Both the position numbers and the translations under genes were made by a program. From Photobacterium frigidiphilum (lineage in GTDB: Bacteria; Pseudomonadota; Gammaproteobacteria; Enterobacterales; Vibrionaceae): a stretch of DNA of 64,000 nucleotides. Below are positions 46,545 through 56,756 of this stretch, one piece after another. Positions within the stretch are counted from its first letter, which is position 1; each line of letters starts with the position of its first letter. Location of the stretch: the NCBI RefSeq assembly GCF_003025615.1, contig NZ_PYMJ01000009.1, forward strand, positions 147,299-211,298, in the 5' to 3' direction. The notes under the pieces were generated by a model that was not told the DNA's origin, did not search any database, and saw only the letters and a program-made list of their open reading frames with translations.

Positions 46545-47042
46545 ATGACCATGAAGCTATCGCTCCCCCCCCTATTAATAAGCTGTTTTTTTGCATTTTT
46601 ACTATCTTCACCTTACGCCATAGCGCTCAGCACTGATATTACGCTTTCAGCACACCAAGCCAACGGCAAAAAAGTCGAACTTACAGTATCTTTAGAGCAG
46701 ATAGAACAACTGCCACAAACAACAATTACCACCCAACTTCCTTGGATTAACGGTCAAGCGGCATTCAAAGGCGTGAAGCTCAGTACCTTACTAGAAATGC
46801 ATAACATCAAGCCTTCGTTAATAAGGCTAAAAGCCTTAAACGACTATACAACAGAAGTTACTTGGCAAGAGATGCTGCAATACGAACCCATTATTGCGAT
46901 AAAAAAAGATGAGCAGTATTTAAAAATCCGTGATTACGGGCCTTTCTGGCTAATTTTCCCTCTCGACCAATACGCCGAATTACAGCAAACGACTTACCTG
47001 GCTAAGATGATTTGGCAACTAGAAAGTATAAAGGTTGAATAA
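46545..47042 (+). CDS. Periplasmic molybdopterin-binding-fold protein, likely non-catalytic
   Basis: Signal peptide at the N-terminus (KLSLPPLLISCFFAFLLSS...AIA) and a mature part of about 135 residues. Blocks FKGVKLSTLLEM, RLKALNDYTTEVTWQEM and IRDYGPFWLIFPLD resemble the small oxidoreductase molybdopterin-binding (SUOX-type) domain. No cysteine remains in the mature protein, so the molybdenum ligand of true SUOX enzymes is absent; a binding or sensing role is likely. The start at 46545 follows AGAGG by 7 bases and is preferred to the upstream ATG at 46506. The stop abuts the diguanylate cyclase start, so the two are one operon. Confidence 0.7.
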   Translation: MTMKLSLPPLLISCFFAFLLSSPYAIALSTDITLSAHQANGKKVELTVSLEQIEQLPQTTITTQLPWINGQAAFKGVKLSTLLEMHNIKPSLIRLKALNDYTTEVTWQEMLQYEPIIAIKKDEQYLKIRDYGPFWLIFPLDQYAELQQTTYLAKMIWQLESIKVE

Positions 47043-47043
47043 A

Positions 47044-48210
47044 GTGGAGCTACAAAGTCATTCTCCATTCATTAAATGGACCGTTCGTTTATTAAAAAAA
47101 GCACTTTATATCATTACGCCAATTTTAGTGGTTAGCATATTGATGACTGTTAGCTATTTAAAACAGACCTCAGAAGTGATATCTAAAAGTCAAAATGAAG
47201 CGATATGGTTCGTTTTACAACTAACAAAAGAATATTCTGAATTTATTTATCAACTCCAAAGTTACCAGCTTGGTACCAGTGATTACAACGATATGCTGAT
47301 CCAATACGAAATTTTATGGAGTCGTTACAATTCCATAATAAATAATTCACTCGTCGAACACCTTGATCAATTTGAGGGTAGCATTACCGAAATAGACCAT
47401 CATTTCACGTATATAAAGTCGATGGAAGATCAGCTTCTTCAACTACCAATAACCAAAAATGAAGCGAGTTTGTTGCACCTCTTTAAGAATGATTATGACG
47501 ATTTACAAATCTACTTAAACCATAAATTTAGACTATCAAGTGATGATTTAGGTAATAAAATTAATGCTATTTCAACACTCGAAGTGATTTTTCGATATCT
47601 ATTAATTTCAACAATTTTGACTGGCATGATTATCGCCTATCTTTTATTGCGTGAATCTCGCTACCATCACCGCCTAGCAATGTACGATTCACTCACAGGG
47701 ATTAGAAACCGTCTGTGGTTAAATAAAAAACTAGATAAACTCGCCAAAAACAATCAGGCATTCAATTTCTATCTAATTGATTTAGACGGTTTTAAAAAAA
47801 TAAACGATACACAAGGACATCATACTGGAGATGTATTCTTACGCAATATAGCTCGCCGCCTTCGACAATTAGAGCAACCACACTGTTTTAGTGCAAGAAT
47901 GGGAGGCGATGAATTTGCTGTGATTGAATTAATTCAGCTAAATACTTCAGGCGCTACACCATCTCAATTACCAGACAAGCTTGTCAGTTTGCTTAATAGC
48001 TCAACCATGATTTCAGGCAAGTCACTGACCATCTCGGCCAGTATCGGGATCAGCCAATTTCCAACATTTGCTAAAAGTATCCCAGAAGTGCTGAAGCAAG
48101 CTGATTTTGCGATGTATGAAGTAAAGCAACAAGGTAAGAATGGGGCGGCATATTTCAAACCAATTCCAGCATCGGCAATTAAAAACACCCCATTATCTAA
48201 CGTCAGTTAA
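47044..48210 (+). CDS. Membrane-bound diguanylate cyclase (GGDEF)
   Basis: Predicted synthase of c-di-GMP. TM1 (about 20-40), a periplasmic helical domain of about 140 residues, TM2 (about 182-202), then a GGDEF domain with YDSLTGIRNRLWLNKKL, FYLIDLDGFKKINDTQGHHTGD and intact MGGDEFAVIE. No RxxD inhibitory site is seen before GGDEF. There is no EAL domain. GTG start at 47044, 1 base after the preceding stop, with AAGG 9 bases upstream; an in-frame TTG at 47035 is less likely. The partner gene encodes a secreted protein that could present a ligand to the periplasmic domain. Confidence 0.88.
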   Translation: MELQSHSPFIKWTVRLLKKALYIITPILVVSILMTVSYLKQTSEVISKSQNEAIWFVLQLTKEYSEFIYQLQSYQLGTSDYNDMLIQYEILWSRYNSIINNSLVEHLDQFEGSITEIDHHFTYIKSMEDQLLQLPITKNEASLLHLFKNDYDDLQIYLNHKFRLSSDDLGNKINAISTLEVIFRYLLISTILTGMIIAYLLLRESRYHHRLAMYDSLTGIRNRLWLNKKLDKLAKNNQAFNFYLIDLDGFKKINDTQGHHTGDVFLRNIARRLRQLEQPHCFSARMGGDEFAVIELIQLNTSGATPSQLPDKLVSLLNSSTMISGKSLTISASIGISQFPTFAKSIPEVLKQADFAMYEVKQQGKNGAAYFKPIPASAIKNTPLSNVS

Positions 48211-48264
48211 TGACGTCTCCCTTTATCTAGTCTGTCTATATCTCGTTCTTTCTCGTCCTCAAAT

Positions 48265-48296
48265 AAAAAGGCTAGCCCATGTGGCTAGCCTTTTTT
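48265..48296 (+). terminator. Terminator after the diguanylate cyclase
   Basis: AAAAAGGCTAGCC / GGCTAGCCTTTTTT with loop CATGT, 54 bases past the stop. Confidence 0.92.
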
Positions 48297-48359
48297 ATCA
48301 GCCCATTTTAGGACTAGACAATTTTAGTATTAAACAATGTTGATTATTTCACTTTTAAA

Positions 48360-49937
48360 CTAACGCTTAAAAGGCTCGGTTCGCATACCCAAGACCAAAC
48401 TCACACACATTAGCAACAGTATAAACGTGAATGGTAGGGCTGTTGATATAACAGCAGCTTGCAGTGCCTGAACAGCCTCTGTTCCACCAATCCACAGAAG
48501 TGCTACCGCAACCGCCCCTTGTAAAGATGCCCAGAAAATACGCTGTGGGATAGGCACATCAACTTTGCCACCTGACGTAATACTGTCTATCACTAAAGAG
48601 CCAGAATCAGAAGAGGTTATAAAGAAAACCAACACCAATACGACAGCAATCATGGATAGAATAGAACCATATGGCATAACATCAAACATTTCGAACATAG
48701 CCAGTGAAACGTCTGTTAGACCTCTAGCACCAAGCTCGCCTACATTGTTGATGACTTGATCAATGGCTAAGCCACCAAACACTGACATCCAAATCAATGT
48801 AACACTGGTTGGAACAATAAGAACCGCTGTAATAAACTGGCGAATAGTACGACCTTTAGATACTCGCGCAATGAACATACCAACAAATGGAGACCATGAA
48901 ATCCACCATGCCCAATAGAATACCGTCCAGCCTTGGAACCAAGCTTCGTCATTACGACCGTGTGGGTTACTTAAAGGAATAATGTTCTCGACATATGACA
49001 TAAAAGTCGTAGAAATAGAGCTGAATGATACTGAGTACCCAACGACAGCGACTAGAACTAGCAATAAAAATGCAATAATCATATTGATATTACTGAGGAT
49101 TTTAACGCCTCCATCAATACCACGAACAACAGACACAACGGCTAGTAACGTAACAACAGTAATGACGGCAATTTGCAATCCAATGCCAGCATCAATACCG
49201 AATACGTGATGAATACCACTAGCAGCTTGCTGTGCACCTAAACCTAATGAGGTAGCTAAACCAAATAAAGTCGCTAAAACAGCGAGAATATCGATACAGT
49301 GCCCAGCCCAACCCCAAGCTCGATCACCTAAAATTGGATAAAAAATAGAACGAAGGGAAAGCGGTAAACCCTTGTTGTAAGAAAAGAATGCTAATGATAG
49401 TGCGACAATACCGTAAATAGCCCATGGGTGAAGTCCCCAGTGGTACATAGTTGCGCCTAAAGCAAGCTTAGCGGCTTCAGGACTATTGGCTTCAACGCCC
49501 AGCGGGGTCTCATACCATCCAGTAAAGTAAGCAACAGGTTCTGCAACACTCCAGAACATCAAGCCGATTCCCATACCCGCAGCAAACAACATAGACAGCC
49601 ACGACATAACAGAATAATCGGCAACGGCATCTTCACCGCCTAGTCGAATTTTTCCATAAGGAGAAACGATCAAACCTAAGCAAAATATTACAAAAATGTT
49701 ACCAGCCCAGATAAATAGCCAATCGAACGAGCTAATAATCTGTAACTTTATACCATCTAAAGTACTTTTAGCTATGACTGGATCTAAAACCAATGCTGCA
49801 ATTAGGAATAATGCAATCAGTCCAGCACTAATACCAAATACCGGATTATGAACATCAAATCCCCATTTTTGTACATTGTCTTGCCCAACAGTATAATCGG
49901 TACTATCTATACTGTATTTATCTATACCTTTTGTCAT
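48360..49937 (-). CDS. BCCT family transporter (betaine/choline/carnitine type)
   Basis: Secondary transporter of quaternary amines such as glycine betaine, used for osmotic adaptation. Twelve helices; GMGIGLMFWSVAEP (glycine-rich TM3), MYHWGLHPWAIYG, and the TM8 signature FYWAWWISWSPFVGMFIARVSKGRT are intact. 525 residues. The short hydrophilic C-terminal tail (TEPFKR) lacks the long osmosensing domain of BetP. AGAGGG precedes the ATG. Monocistronic. Confidence 0.92.
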   Translation of the reverse strand: MTKGIDKYSIDSTDYTVGQDNVQKWGFDVHNPVFGISAGLIALFLIAALVLDPVIAKSTLDGIKLQIISSFDWLFIWAGNIFVIFCLGLIVSPYGKIRLGGEDAVADYSVMSWLSMLFAAGMGIGLMFWSVAEPVAYFTGWYETPLGVEANSPEAAKLALGATMYHWGLHPWAIYGIVALSLAFFSYNKGLPLSLRSIFYPILGDRAWGWAGHCIDILAVLATLFGLATSLGLGAQQAASGIHHVFGIDAGIGLQIAVITVVTLLAVVSVVRGIDGGVKILSNINMIIAFLLLVLVAVVGYSVSFSSISTTFMSYVENIIPLSNPHGRNDEAWFQGWTVFYWAWWISWSPFVGMFIARVSKGRTIRQFITAVLIVPTSVTLIWMSVFGGLAIDQVINNVGELGARGLTDVSLAMFEMFDVMPYGSILSMIAVVLVLVFFITSSDSGSLVIDSITSGGKVDVPIPQRIFWASLQGAVAVALLWIGGTEAVQALQAAVISTALPFTFILLLMCVSLVLGMRTEPFKR

Positions 49938-50460
49938 TTTCCCTCTCTAAAGGTAGCTTTAGTTGAGTTAAATCAGTATGAGAACGAAACAAACAAACGA
50001 GAAAAACAAAAAAATAACTTCGTGCTCATAGTAATATTAATTCAAAATATTGTGCCAATTCTATCAGCTACTTAATTAAAACACCAAAAACAATTAAGAA
50101 CGAAGATAAATCAACCAAACCAGTCGCTTTTCGTTCAATTTTGATACGCACTCCAGCACCATCGTTTAGTACACTAATCTTTTCTACTCTTAATTAATTT
50201 TAAATAGATGTGAATATGTAAACAGACGCATCTGAAGGCGTGACGATAATTTGATCATCACCTCCCCAAATGCACCATCAATATTGATCAAAAATTACGG
50301 CATACCGTTAATTAATCGAGGCGATAGATTACATCGTCGTAATAGGAATATTGTTCTAAAAGATAAATATTACGGTAAGCTTTATGATGAAACTGAGCAT
50401 TTTAATCACAAGAAGAATGCTATTTTAATAAAACACAGCATCTTCTTATGTTTGCAAATA
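49938..50460. other. Gap between the BCCT gene and the exonuclease gene
   Basis: 523 A+T-rich bases holding the BCCT promoter. A weak inverted repeat (TAATTTGATCA near 50238, TTGATCAAAAATTA near 50283) was seen. A 91-codon + strand frame running into the exonuclease gene shows no recognisable protein. Confidence 0.4.
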
Positions 50461-51183
50461 TTACAACCAAAAGTCTTCGATGGGTTTCTTAGCATCATAA
50501 TGGTAGGCAATTTGCGCTTGCAGTAATTCAGCAGTGGCAATGGCATCTGTTAAAGCATGATGAGGGGTATATGCTGGCAAACCATACCTCTTACGCGCTT
50601 GTGCCAAACGTACCGACTGAGGTTTTTTGCCTTTAAGCGTGTTCCAAAAACCACCATTAAGTCGCTGCTGAATGTGAGCTTCTAGATCTAAGGTATCAAT
50701 AACGGGAAACTCTATGCCCTCTTTGATTCGAGCTTTCAATGCTCGGTCGAGAAATTCCCTTTCTATTCGACGGTAATGCACGACGACGACACGTCCTGCC
50801 AATGCTGCAAGTACGGGCTCAATCACTTCAGATAAATCAGGTGCATCCAGAATGTCATTGTGAGTAATATTGTGAATAACGACAGACTGTTCATTCAACT
50901 TTTGACGTGGTCTAACAATCCAATGTTGTGCCCGATTAATGTATATACGATTAAGGGTAAAAGGCACTAAGCCAATAGTTATGATGCCATCTTTTTTAGC
51001 ATTAAGACCTGTGGTTTCAAAGTCCATCGCCACAAATTCTATTTCATCTAAAGGTGTATCCCCTGCGACTAACGGAGCAGAATAAAACGCCTTAAGAAAA
51101 GGATGACTGGCTGAAGCCTGCTTGTTAGCATGCCGGGTAGCCCAATCTGTACTCGGTGTTTGAAAAAGTCGTTTCATCATCAT
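50461..51183 (-). CDS. DnaQ-like 3'-5' exonuclease (DEDDh)
   Basis: Exonuclease of the DNA polymerase III epsilon/RNase T fold. ExoI motif VAMDFETTGLNAKKDGII, ExoII region VVVVHYRRIEREFLD, ExoIII HHALTDAIATAELL with the DEDDh His. 240 residues. It starts 2 bases after the stop of the cNMP/CBS/DUF294 gene, so they form an operon. This pairing is recurrent in gamma-proteobacteria as I recall, in some near acetate-metabolism genes. The substrate is unknown. Confidence 0.85.
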   Translation of the reverse strand: MMMKRLFQTPSTDWATRHANKQASASHPFLKAFYSAPLVAGDTPLDEIEFVAMDFETTGLNAKKDGIITIGLVPFTLNRIYINRAQHWIVRPRQKLNEQSVVIHNITHNDILDAPDLSEVIEPVLAALAGRVVVVHYRRIEREFLDRALKARIKEGIEFPVIDTLDLEAHIQQRLNGGFWNTLKGKKPQSVRLAQARKRYGLPAYTPHHALTDAIATAELLQAQIAYHYDAKKPIEDFWL

Positions 51184-51184
51184 A

Positions 51185-53074
51185 CTACTTAAAGTTATTG
51201 CTTGCGGTATAACGGAACTTTAGAAAGTTCTGAGCGTTACTTAAGATCTGAAACGCATCTTTTAAATTACGTCGTTCAAAATCAGATAAGTTTTCTGGCT
51301 CAATATTATTATCAGGCTCATTCTCTTGTTCTACATCGACGGCTTGGTGACGAATGCGTACCATCGAAATGAATTCCATTGCGTCACGTAAATCTCGCCC
51401 TCGCCCTTTAGGTAAAATACCTGCATCTATAATGTCATCTAAACGTTCAAAAGAGTTTTTAGAACGAGAGCCAACCGCAAGAGCATGAACACGAATCAAA
51501 TCTGCAAGAGGTGCTGTTCCCCGGCGCTTAAGGTTAATGGAATTATTGTGACGACCATCTTTTTCCATTACAAAGTCTTTAAAAAAACCCAGTGGCGGTG
51601 TGCGATTTAATGAATTACGGGCTAAACAAGCAAGGAAGCGGTTATTTTTACGCGCTCGACGAACAATAAATGCATTGAGTTGGTCGGCCCATTTAAGGTT
51701 GCCATACACACCATCAAGGTCAAAAAATATCGAGGTGTTTAACAAGGCCTTTGGGTTAGGATCTTCGATCCAATCAGCAAAGCAGGCTTCCCATGCACTA
51801 CGCGTCATACGCCACATAGGGTTGGTTGCCATAATATCGCCAGTGCAATAATCATAGCCACATTTATCTAGCCCATCACACACTATTTTCGCCAGTGCTT
51901 CAAAATAACGACCATGCTTATTTTCATCATAGCTATCGTCTAAAATAATCGCATTGTCCTGATCGGTAACGATTAATTGCTCATCTCGCCCCATTGAACC
52001 TAATGCGATAAAACAAAAAGGAATAGGTGCAGGACCAAGTTCTTCTTCAGCTAGTTCAATAATACGTTGTGTGAAACTACGCCCAATTACGGACATCGCA
52101 GTACCCACCATGTGCGAGTTTGCATCTTCATTAACCAAGCGCACAAAACTATCTTTCACTTCGCTAGATACAACAGCAAGATCGTCAATGCTCTGTTGCT
52201 GGAAAAGATTACTAACCAATAATAAAGAGCTTTGTGATTCATAACGAACAATGTCTGTCGTTTCAATAATACCTATCGGTTTTTTATCTTTAAATATAGG
52301 AAGGTGGTGCACGTTAAAGCGAAGCATGATCAACATCGCTTCATACACGTAAGCATTATGATCTAAAGAAACGACTTCGCTGGTCATAACACTTGCTACT
52401 GTATCATTAGGGTCGATACCAGAAGCCAGTACTCGCGTGCATAAATCTCGGTCAGTAATAATGCCTATTACAGAGCTAGTATCGTTATAATTATCATCTA
52501 AAATATCAGGGTCGATGATCAATAAAGACGAAACACTTTCATCGGCCATCTTAATTGCAGCTTGCTGAATCGACTCCGATTTATAGACAAAAGGCGCATC
52601 ACGAGTCAGTAAGCTTCTCACTTTTGATGTAGTGAGATCGTTTTGATCATCTTGATTTGAAATGGCTTGCCTTAGACGAGCATTATCTTCTACTTCAACA
52701 AAATCTGCGAACGTATCATGATTATTATACAACTCTTGAAAAACCGCCTCAGGAAGACAATAAACCAAGGTGTCGTCAATGGCTGTAACAGGAAAGCGAA
52801 CACGATTATTGGTTAATAGCCCCATCTGTCCAAAGAGGCCACCTTGAGTAAGGCGGTTATATAATTTACCGTTTCGACGATAAACCTCTACAACCCCACT
52901 TCGTACCATGTAAAGATCTTGAATATGATCGCCCAAATGAATAACGGGCATATTTTGTCGAAAATAGGAAATCTCAACATGCTGGGTTACATAAGTTAAA
53001 ACATCATCAGGAAGCTCGCTAAAAGGCGGGTATTGGGAAAGGAAGTTCTTTATTTCGAGTAGTTCGGCTTCCAT
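51185..53074 (-). CDS. cNMP-binding / CBS-pair / DUF294 nucleotidyltransferase-like protein
   Basis: Multi-domain signalling protein. Cyclic-nucleotide-binding-like domain about residues 10-130 (MPVIHLGDHIQDLYMVRSGVVEVY). Two CBS motifs, about 155-285, end in GIITDRDLCTRVLASG and PIGIIETTDIVRY. A DUF294 GlnD-like nucleotidyltransferase domain has ALGSMGRDEQLIVTDQDNAII (GS-x9-DxD pattern, metal Asp pair present), and a DUF294 C-terminal helical domain follows. 629 residues, AAGGAAG before the ATG. It could sense a nucleotide and modify a partner, possibly regulating transport or the adjacent exonuclease; neither is shown. Confidence 0.85.
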   Translation of the reverse strand: MEAELLEIKNFLSQYPPFSELPDDVLTYVTQHVEISYFRQNMPVIHLGDHIQDLYMVRSGVVEVYRRNGKLYNRLTQGGLFGQMGLLTNNRVRFPVTAIDDTLVYCLPEAVFQELYNNHDTFADFVEVEDNARLRQAISNQDDQNDLTTSKVRSLLTRDAPFVYKSESIQQAAIKMADESVSSLLIIDPDILDDNYNDTSSVIGIITDRDLCTRVLASGIDPNDTVASVMTSEVVSLDHNAYVYEAMLIMLRFNVHHLPIFKDKKPIGIIETTDIVRYESQSSLLLVSNLFQQQSIDDLAVVSSEVKDSFVRLVNEDANSHMVGTAMSVIGRSFTQRIIELAEEELGPAPIPFCFIALGSMGRDEQLIVTDQDNAIILDDSYDENKHGRYFEALAKIVCDGLDKCGYDYCTGDIMATNPMWRMTRSAWEACFADWIEDPNPKALLNTSIFFDLDGVYGNLKWADQLNAFIVRRARKNNRFLACLARNSLNRTPPLGFFKDFVMEKDGRHNNSINLKRRGTAPLADLIRVHALAVGSRSKNSFERLDDIIDAGILPKGRGRDLRDAMEFISMVRIRHQAVDVEQENEPDNNIEPENLSDFERRNLKDAFQILSNAQNFLKFRYTASNNFK

Positions 53075-53223
53075 TATGTCTTCCTTCTATACAATTTATA
53101 TAAAGTTACCTGTCATATATTACACGATTTGATGCGGCTTAATAGAAACTAAATGGCACAATAAATAGCAGTAGTATTGCTTATGGCTGACCCAAAAAGT
53201 AAATATGGTTATCTACGCTATAA

Positions 53224-53253
53224 AAAAAAGCGATCATTAATGATCGCTTTTTT
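53224..53253 (-). terminator. Terminator after iron alcohol dehydrogenase gene
   Basis: AAAAAAGCGATCA / TGATCGCTTTTTT with a 4-base loop, about 70 bases past the stop; symmetric and able to act on both strands. Confidence 0.88.
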
Positions 53254-53322
53254 ATTAGCACGAAGGCCTTACACTTAACTATCGAAACCTAATAGTTAAC
53301 GCATAAGTCCTCATAGTAACTA

Positions 53323-54471
53323 TTACATTGCAGCAGCAAAAATCTCAGAAATTTCTTCATGAGTTGCTTGCTTTGGATTAGTAAAACCACATGCATCTTT
53401 CAACGCATTATCAGCAAGTATTGAGATATCTTCATTCTTTGCGCCAAGATCTTTAAGGCCCGCTGGAATACCTACATCTTTCGATAGTACTTGAATGGCT
53501 TCTAATGCAGCATCTGCACCTTGTTCAGCCGTCATAGATTCAACATTCACACCCATGGCTTTTGCCACATCACGTAAACGCTCAGGACATACTTTAGCGT
53601 TATAGCGTTGAACGTGAGGTAAAAGAACCGCATTACACACACCATGTGGCAGGTCGTAAAAACCACCTAACTGGTGCGCCATTGCGTGTACGTAACCTAA
53701 AGAGGCATTGTTAAATGCCATGCCAGCCATGAATTGTGCGTAGGCCATTTGCTCACGCGCTTCAAGGTTTTGACCATCATTTACAGCGGTACGTAAGTGT
53801 GCCTGAATAAGCTCCATAGCTTTAATTGCTACAGCATCTGTAATCGGTGTTGCTGCCGTTGAAACGTATGCTTCAATAGCGTGTGTTAGCGCATCCATAC
53901 CGGTTGCTGCGGTTAATGATGCAGGCTTTGCTAGCATCAATTCAGGATCATTAACTGACATTAATGGCGTTGTATTTTTATCAACAATTGCCATCTTAAT
54001 GTGACGAGCTTCATCCGTAATAATACAGAAGCGTGTCATCTCTGATGCTGTACCAGCTGTCGTATTAATCGCAACAAGTGGTAACTGAGGTTTAGCACTC
54101 ACATCAACCCCTTCATAATCAGAGATTGAACCGCCATTTGAAGCAACAAGCGCAACACCTTTCGCACAATCGTGCGGCGAGCCACCACCTAATGAAATAA
54201 CAAAGTCACACTCATTGGCTTTTAATAGTGCTAAGCCCGCTTCAACATTGCCCATTGTTGGGTTAGGTTGTGTGCCATCAAAAACAACCGCTTCTACGTT
54301 ACGTTCAGCCAGCAGATCAACCACTTGCTTAACCACGCCAATTTGGTTCAATACTTTATCTGTCACGATTAATGCTTTTTTGAAGCCATGTGCTTTAACC
54401 GCATCTGCCGCCTCAGTTAAACAACCAGCGCCCATTAAGTTTACCGAAGGGATAAAAAATGCACTGCTCAT
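53323..54471 (-). CDS. yiaY: Iron-containing alcohol dehydrogenase (YiaY-like)
   Basis: NAD-dependent group III alcohol dehydrogenase. It is nearly colinear with E. coli Yia[39 protein letters not shown] (NAD loop), [13 protein letters not shown], and the metal-binding [10 protein letters not shown] and [23 protein letters not shown] (His ligands). 382 residues. GGAGAA before ATG. Likely substrate ethanol or another short alcohol/aldehyde. Confidence 0.92.
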   Translation of the reverse strand: MSSAFFIPSVNLMGAGCLTEAADAVKAHGFKKALIVTDKVLNQIGVVKQVVDLLAERNVEAVVFDGTQPNPTMGNVEAGLALLKANECDFVISLGGGSPHDCAKGVALVASNGGSISDYEGVDVSAKPQLPLVAINTTAGTASEMTRFCIITDEARHIKMAIVDKNTTPLMSVNDPELMLAKPASLTAATGMDALTHAIEAYVSTAATPITDAVAIKAMELIQAHLRTAVNDGQNLEAREQMAYAQFMAGMAFNNASLGYVHAMAHQLGGFYDLPHGVCNAVLLPHVQRYNAKVCPERLRDVAKAMGVNVESMTAEQGADAALEAIQVLSKDVGIPAGLKDLGAKNEDISILADNALKDACGFTNPKQATHEEISEIFAAAM

Positions 54472-54820
54472 AATAATTCTCCATAATATTTAAAAACTAA
54501 TTACGGTAATAATCTCTAACGTTATTTCGCTAAAGCACCACTAAATGTAATCAGTCTTGGTACGTTCATTTTATTGCGATGTACATCTCTCGCCGTCTGT
54601 TCTCTTTGTAACACCTTGTTGCCTTGTCGCAATTTGATCTTAAACAAATTCTTGTCGGGCATAATCAAGACGAAACAAAAATCATGACGGCGATCACCTT
54701 TATTCTTTTCAAATCATAAGGTTAACGTTCACGGCAGGAAACAGAGCCTTTCCAGGGGTGAACAACAGCCTGTTATTACGCATATTTCAATCAGTCTTAA
54801 ATGCATTTATTGCAAGCATA
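54472..54820. other. Gap upstream of the alcohol dehydrogenase gene
   Basis: Contains the alcohol dehydrogenase promoter, not pinpointed. Apart from the terminator at its far end no strong repeat or RNA gene was recognised. Confidence 0.4.
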
Positions 54821-54847
54821 AAAAAGCACTAATGTTTATTAGTGCTT
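54821..54847 (-). terminator. Terminator after the phosphatase-kinase gene
   Basis: On the minus strand AAGCACTAAT-AAAC-ATTAGTGCTT followed by T residues, 25 bases past the stop. Confidence 0.85.
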
Positions 54848-54872
54848 AGGTTAAATATCTTATTTTAGGTCT

Positions 54873-56756
54873 TTAGAGTATCGCCATTAAGAAATACCCT
54901 TCAGCTACAACAATAACCAGTAGTACAAAAGAGACTACTTTCCAAAATGAGATGGGGTGGCGTTTTATTAACGGTGATTTATCATATTCAGCGACAATTT
55001 GAGGATTGGGGGATGTAAAATCCTGCTGCAATTCTGACATTGCTTGATAACGTAATTTTGGCGATGGTTGGCAGGCTTTTTTTAACGTAATATCAAGCCA
55101 AAATGGAATATCCTCACGATACTGACACGCCGAGATATAATGCCAATCTTGATGAGGTATAGACTGTATAACCCGAGAGGGTCGTGTGACATACGGTAAT
55201 TTCCCCGTTAGCATTTCAAATAAAATCACTCCAATAGAAAAAATATCTGACTGATGCTGCGCCCTTTCTCCTGCCAAGTATTCTGGGGCAATATAATCAA
55301 CCGAGCCCATGGGTACATCTTCAGATACTGGTGACGCAATTTCGTCTAAACCGTCAACCTGTACCGTACCAAAATCAATGATCACGATACGCCCATCTTT
55401 TGCCAGCATGATATTTTCAGGTTTAAGATCACGATGTACCATCTCCATTCGTTGAAACACACGAATAGCCTTTATCATTCCTTTGGCAATAATACGGACA
55501 CTTTCAAAACTGGGTTTAGGGTTATCATACATCCATTGCCGTAAACTTTGTCCTTCAACATATTCACACAAATGGTACAAAAATGGAGAGCGGGTATTGT
55601 GATCATAAATCTTCATAATACTAGCGTTATTAAGCTGGCATCCCACCCAGTGCTCTCTGGTGAACCCTTCAAGATAAAGTAGATCTTCAGAAAAATTAGG
55701 AGAAGGGGCTTTTAATATATAATGAGCAGCCTCTGCGTTATCCTCAATCTTCTTGACTAAATACACATGGCTACGCGTACCACTGTGTATGACATCAACC
55801 ACCTTGAGGTTATCAATGGTATTACCAACTTTGAGTATCGGCGGAATTACTTTTTCAGTGAGTTGGTTATAGGCCTCTTCGATATTCAAGCTAGGTACGT
55901 CAAGTACCTCTAACAATAAACAACTTAGATTATCATCACTTCCATTGGCTTGCGCTTGCGCTATGATCGCTTTGGCTTGTTGCTCTCTGTCTCTCTTCTC
56001 TTTTTTTCCTTCATAGATTAATGCTGTTATTTCATTATTCGTGAGCCATTCATGTACACCATCAGTGGAGAGAAAAAAGATATCTCCTTTTTCAATAGGT
56101 TCTTGTAGGTAGTCCACCTCTAAGTGACTATCCATACCTAACGCCCGTGTAAGAAAGCTATTTCTTCCTTTTTGCTTACGGCAATGATCGCGAGTTAACA
56201 GGGTTAATTTCCCCTGCCGATAGCGATAAATTCGGCTATCGCCCACATGAATAAGGTGCGCGGTATTCGATTTTAAAACAACGCCACTAAACGTTGTAAC
56301 CAAGCCATTATGCCGCAAGTCACTGTACTGACCATGTTGATACAGCCATTGATTCAATGACGTTAATACGGTCGAAGCTGATTTCTTCACATTCCAACTA
56401 TCAGGCGTACTGTAATATTCATCAATAAATTGAGTAACGCTGGTTTGGCTGGCTTGTTGCGCATTTTCACTGCAGCTAACGCCATCGGCAATACATGCCA
56501 CAATGCCTTTATATTTCACGATATTATTACTGCTCGGCAGCTTAACTGAAAAGGCATCTTGATTAATGGCTCGTACACCCGCAATTGAATAGCCGCCCAT
56601 CGCAACGTGCAATCTATTTTCAACGTTTTTGTTTGATGACAACAACATTGATTTTTGCTGTTTAGGCGGTGTGTTTTGTTTTACTTCACCCCGATTCAAA
56701 GCATTGTTGCTAACACACTCTTTGGCTGAATGCGTACTCGATGAAGCTTGAGTCAT
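54873..56756 (-). CDS. Fused PP2C phosphatase and Ser/Thr protein kinase, membrane-anchored
   Basis: An N-terminal PP2C domain (about 50-290) has VRAINQDAF, ACIADGVS, HVGDSRIYRY, LSTDGVHEW and GSDDNLSCLLL. The kinase domain (about 320-590) has a relaxed nucleotide loop (HSGTRSHVYLV), YILKAP lysine, catalytic MVHRDLKPENIM, IDFGT (DFG) and YIAPEYLAGE. One C-terminal helix (about 605-625) anchors it with catalytic domains in the cytoplasm. It lies 166 bases downstream of the nitrate transporter with no terminator between, so likely in that transcript. A Pseudomonas kinase linked to nirBD (Stk1, from memory) is comparable. Probable role: control of nitrate uptake or reduction by phosphorylation (inference). 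Confidence 0.88.
   Translation of the reverse strand: MTQASSSTHSAKECVSNNALNRGEVKQNTPPKQQKSMLLSSNKNVENRLHVAMGGYSIAGVRAINQDAFSVKLPSSNNIVKYKGIVACIADGVSCSENAQQASQTSVTQFIDEYYSTPDSWNVKKSASTVLTSLNQWLYQHGQYSDLRHNGLVTTFSGVVLKSNTAHLIHVGDSRIYRYRQGKLTLLTRDHCRKQKGRNSFLTRALGMDSHLEVDYLQEPIEKGDIFFLSTDGVHEWLTNNEITALIYEGKKEKRDREQQAKAIIAQAQANGSDDNLSCLLLEVLDVPSLNIEEAYNQLTEKVIPPILKVGNTIDNLKVVDVIHSGTRSHVYLVKKIEDNAEAAHYILKAPSPNFSEDLLYLEGFTREHWVGCQLNNASIMKIYDHNTRSPFLYHLCEYVEGQSLRQWMYDNPKPSFESVRIIAKGMIKAIRVFQRMEMVHRDLKPENIMLAKDGRIVIIDFGTVQVDGLDEIASPVSEDVPMGSVDYIAPEYLAGERAQHQSDIFSIGVILFEMLTGKLPYVTRPSRVIQSIPHQDWHYISACQYREDIPFWLDITLKKACQPSPKLRYQAMSELQQDFTSPNPQIVAEYDKSPLIKRHPISFWKVVSFVLLVIVVAEGYFLMAIL

Noticed and set aside
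50251..50526. 91-codon + strand ORF between BCCT and exonuclease genes
   Set aside because: No recognisable domain, no ribosome site, and its last quarter is antisense to the exonuclease gene.
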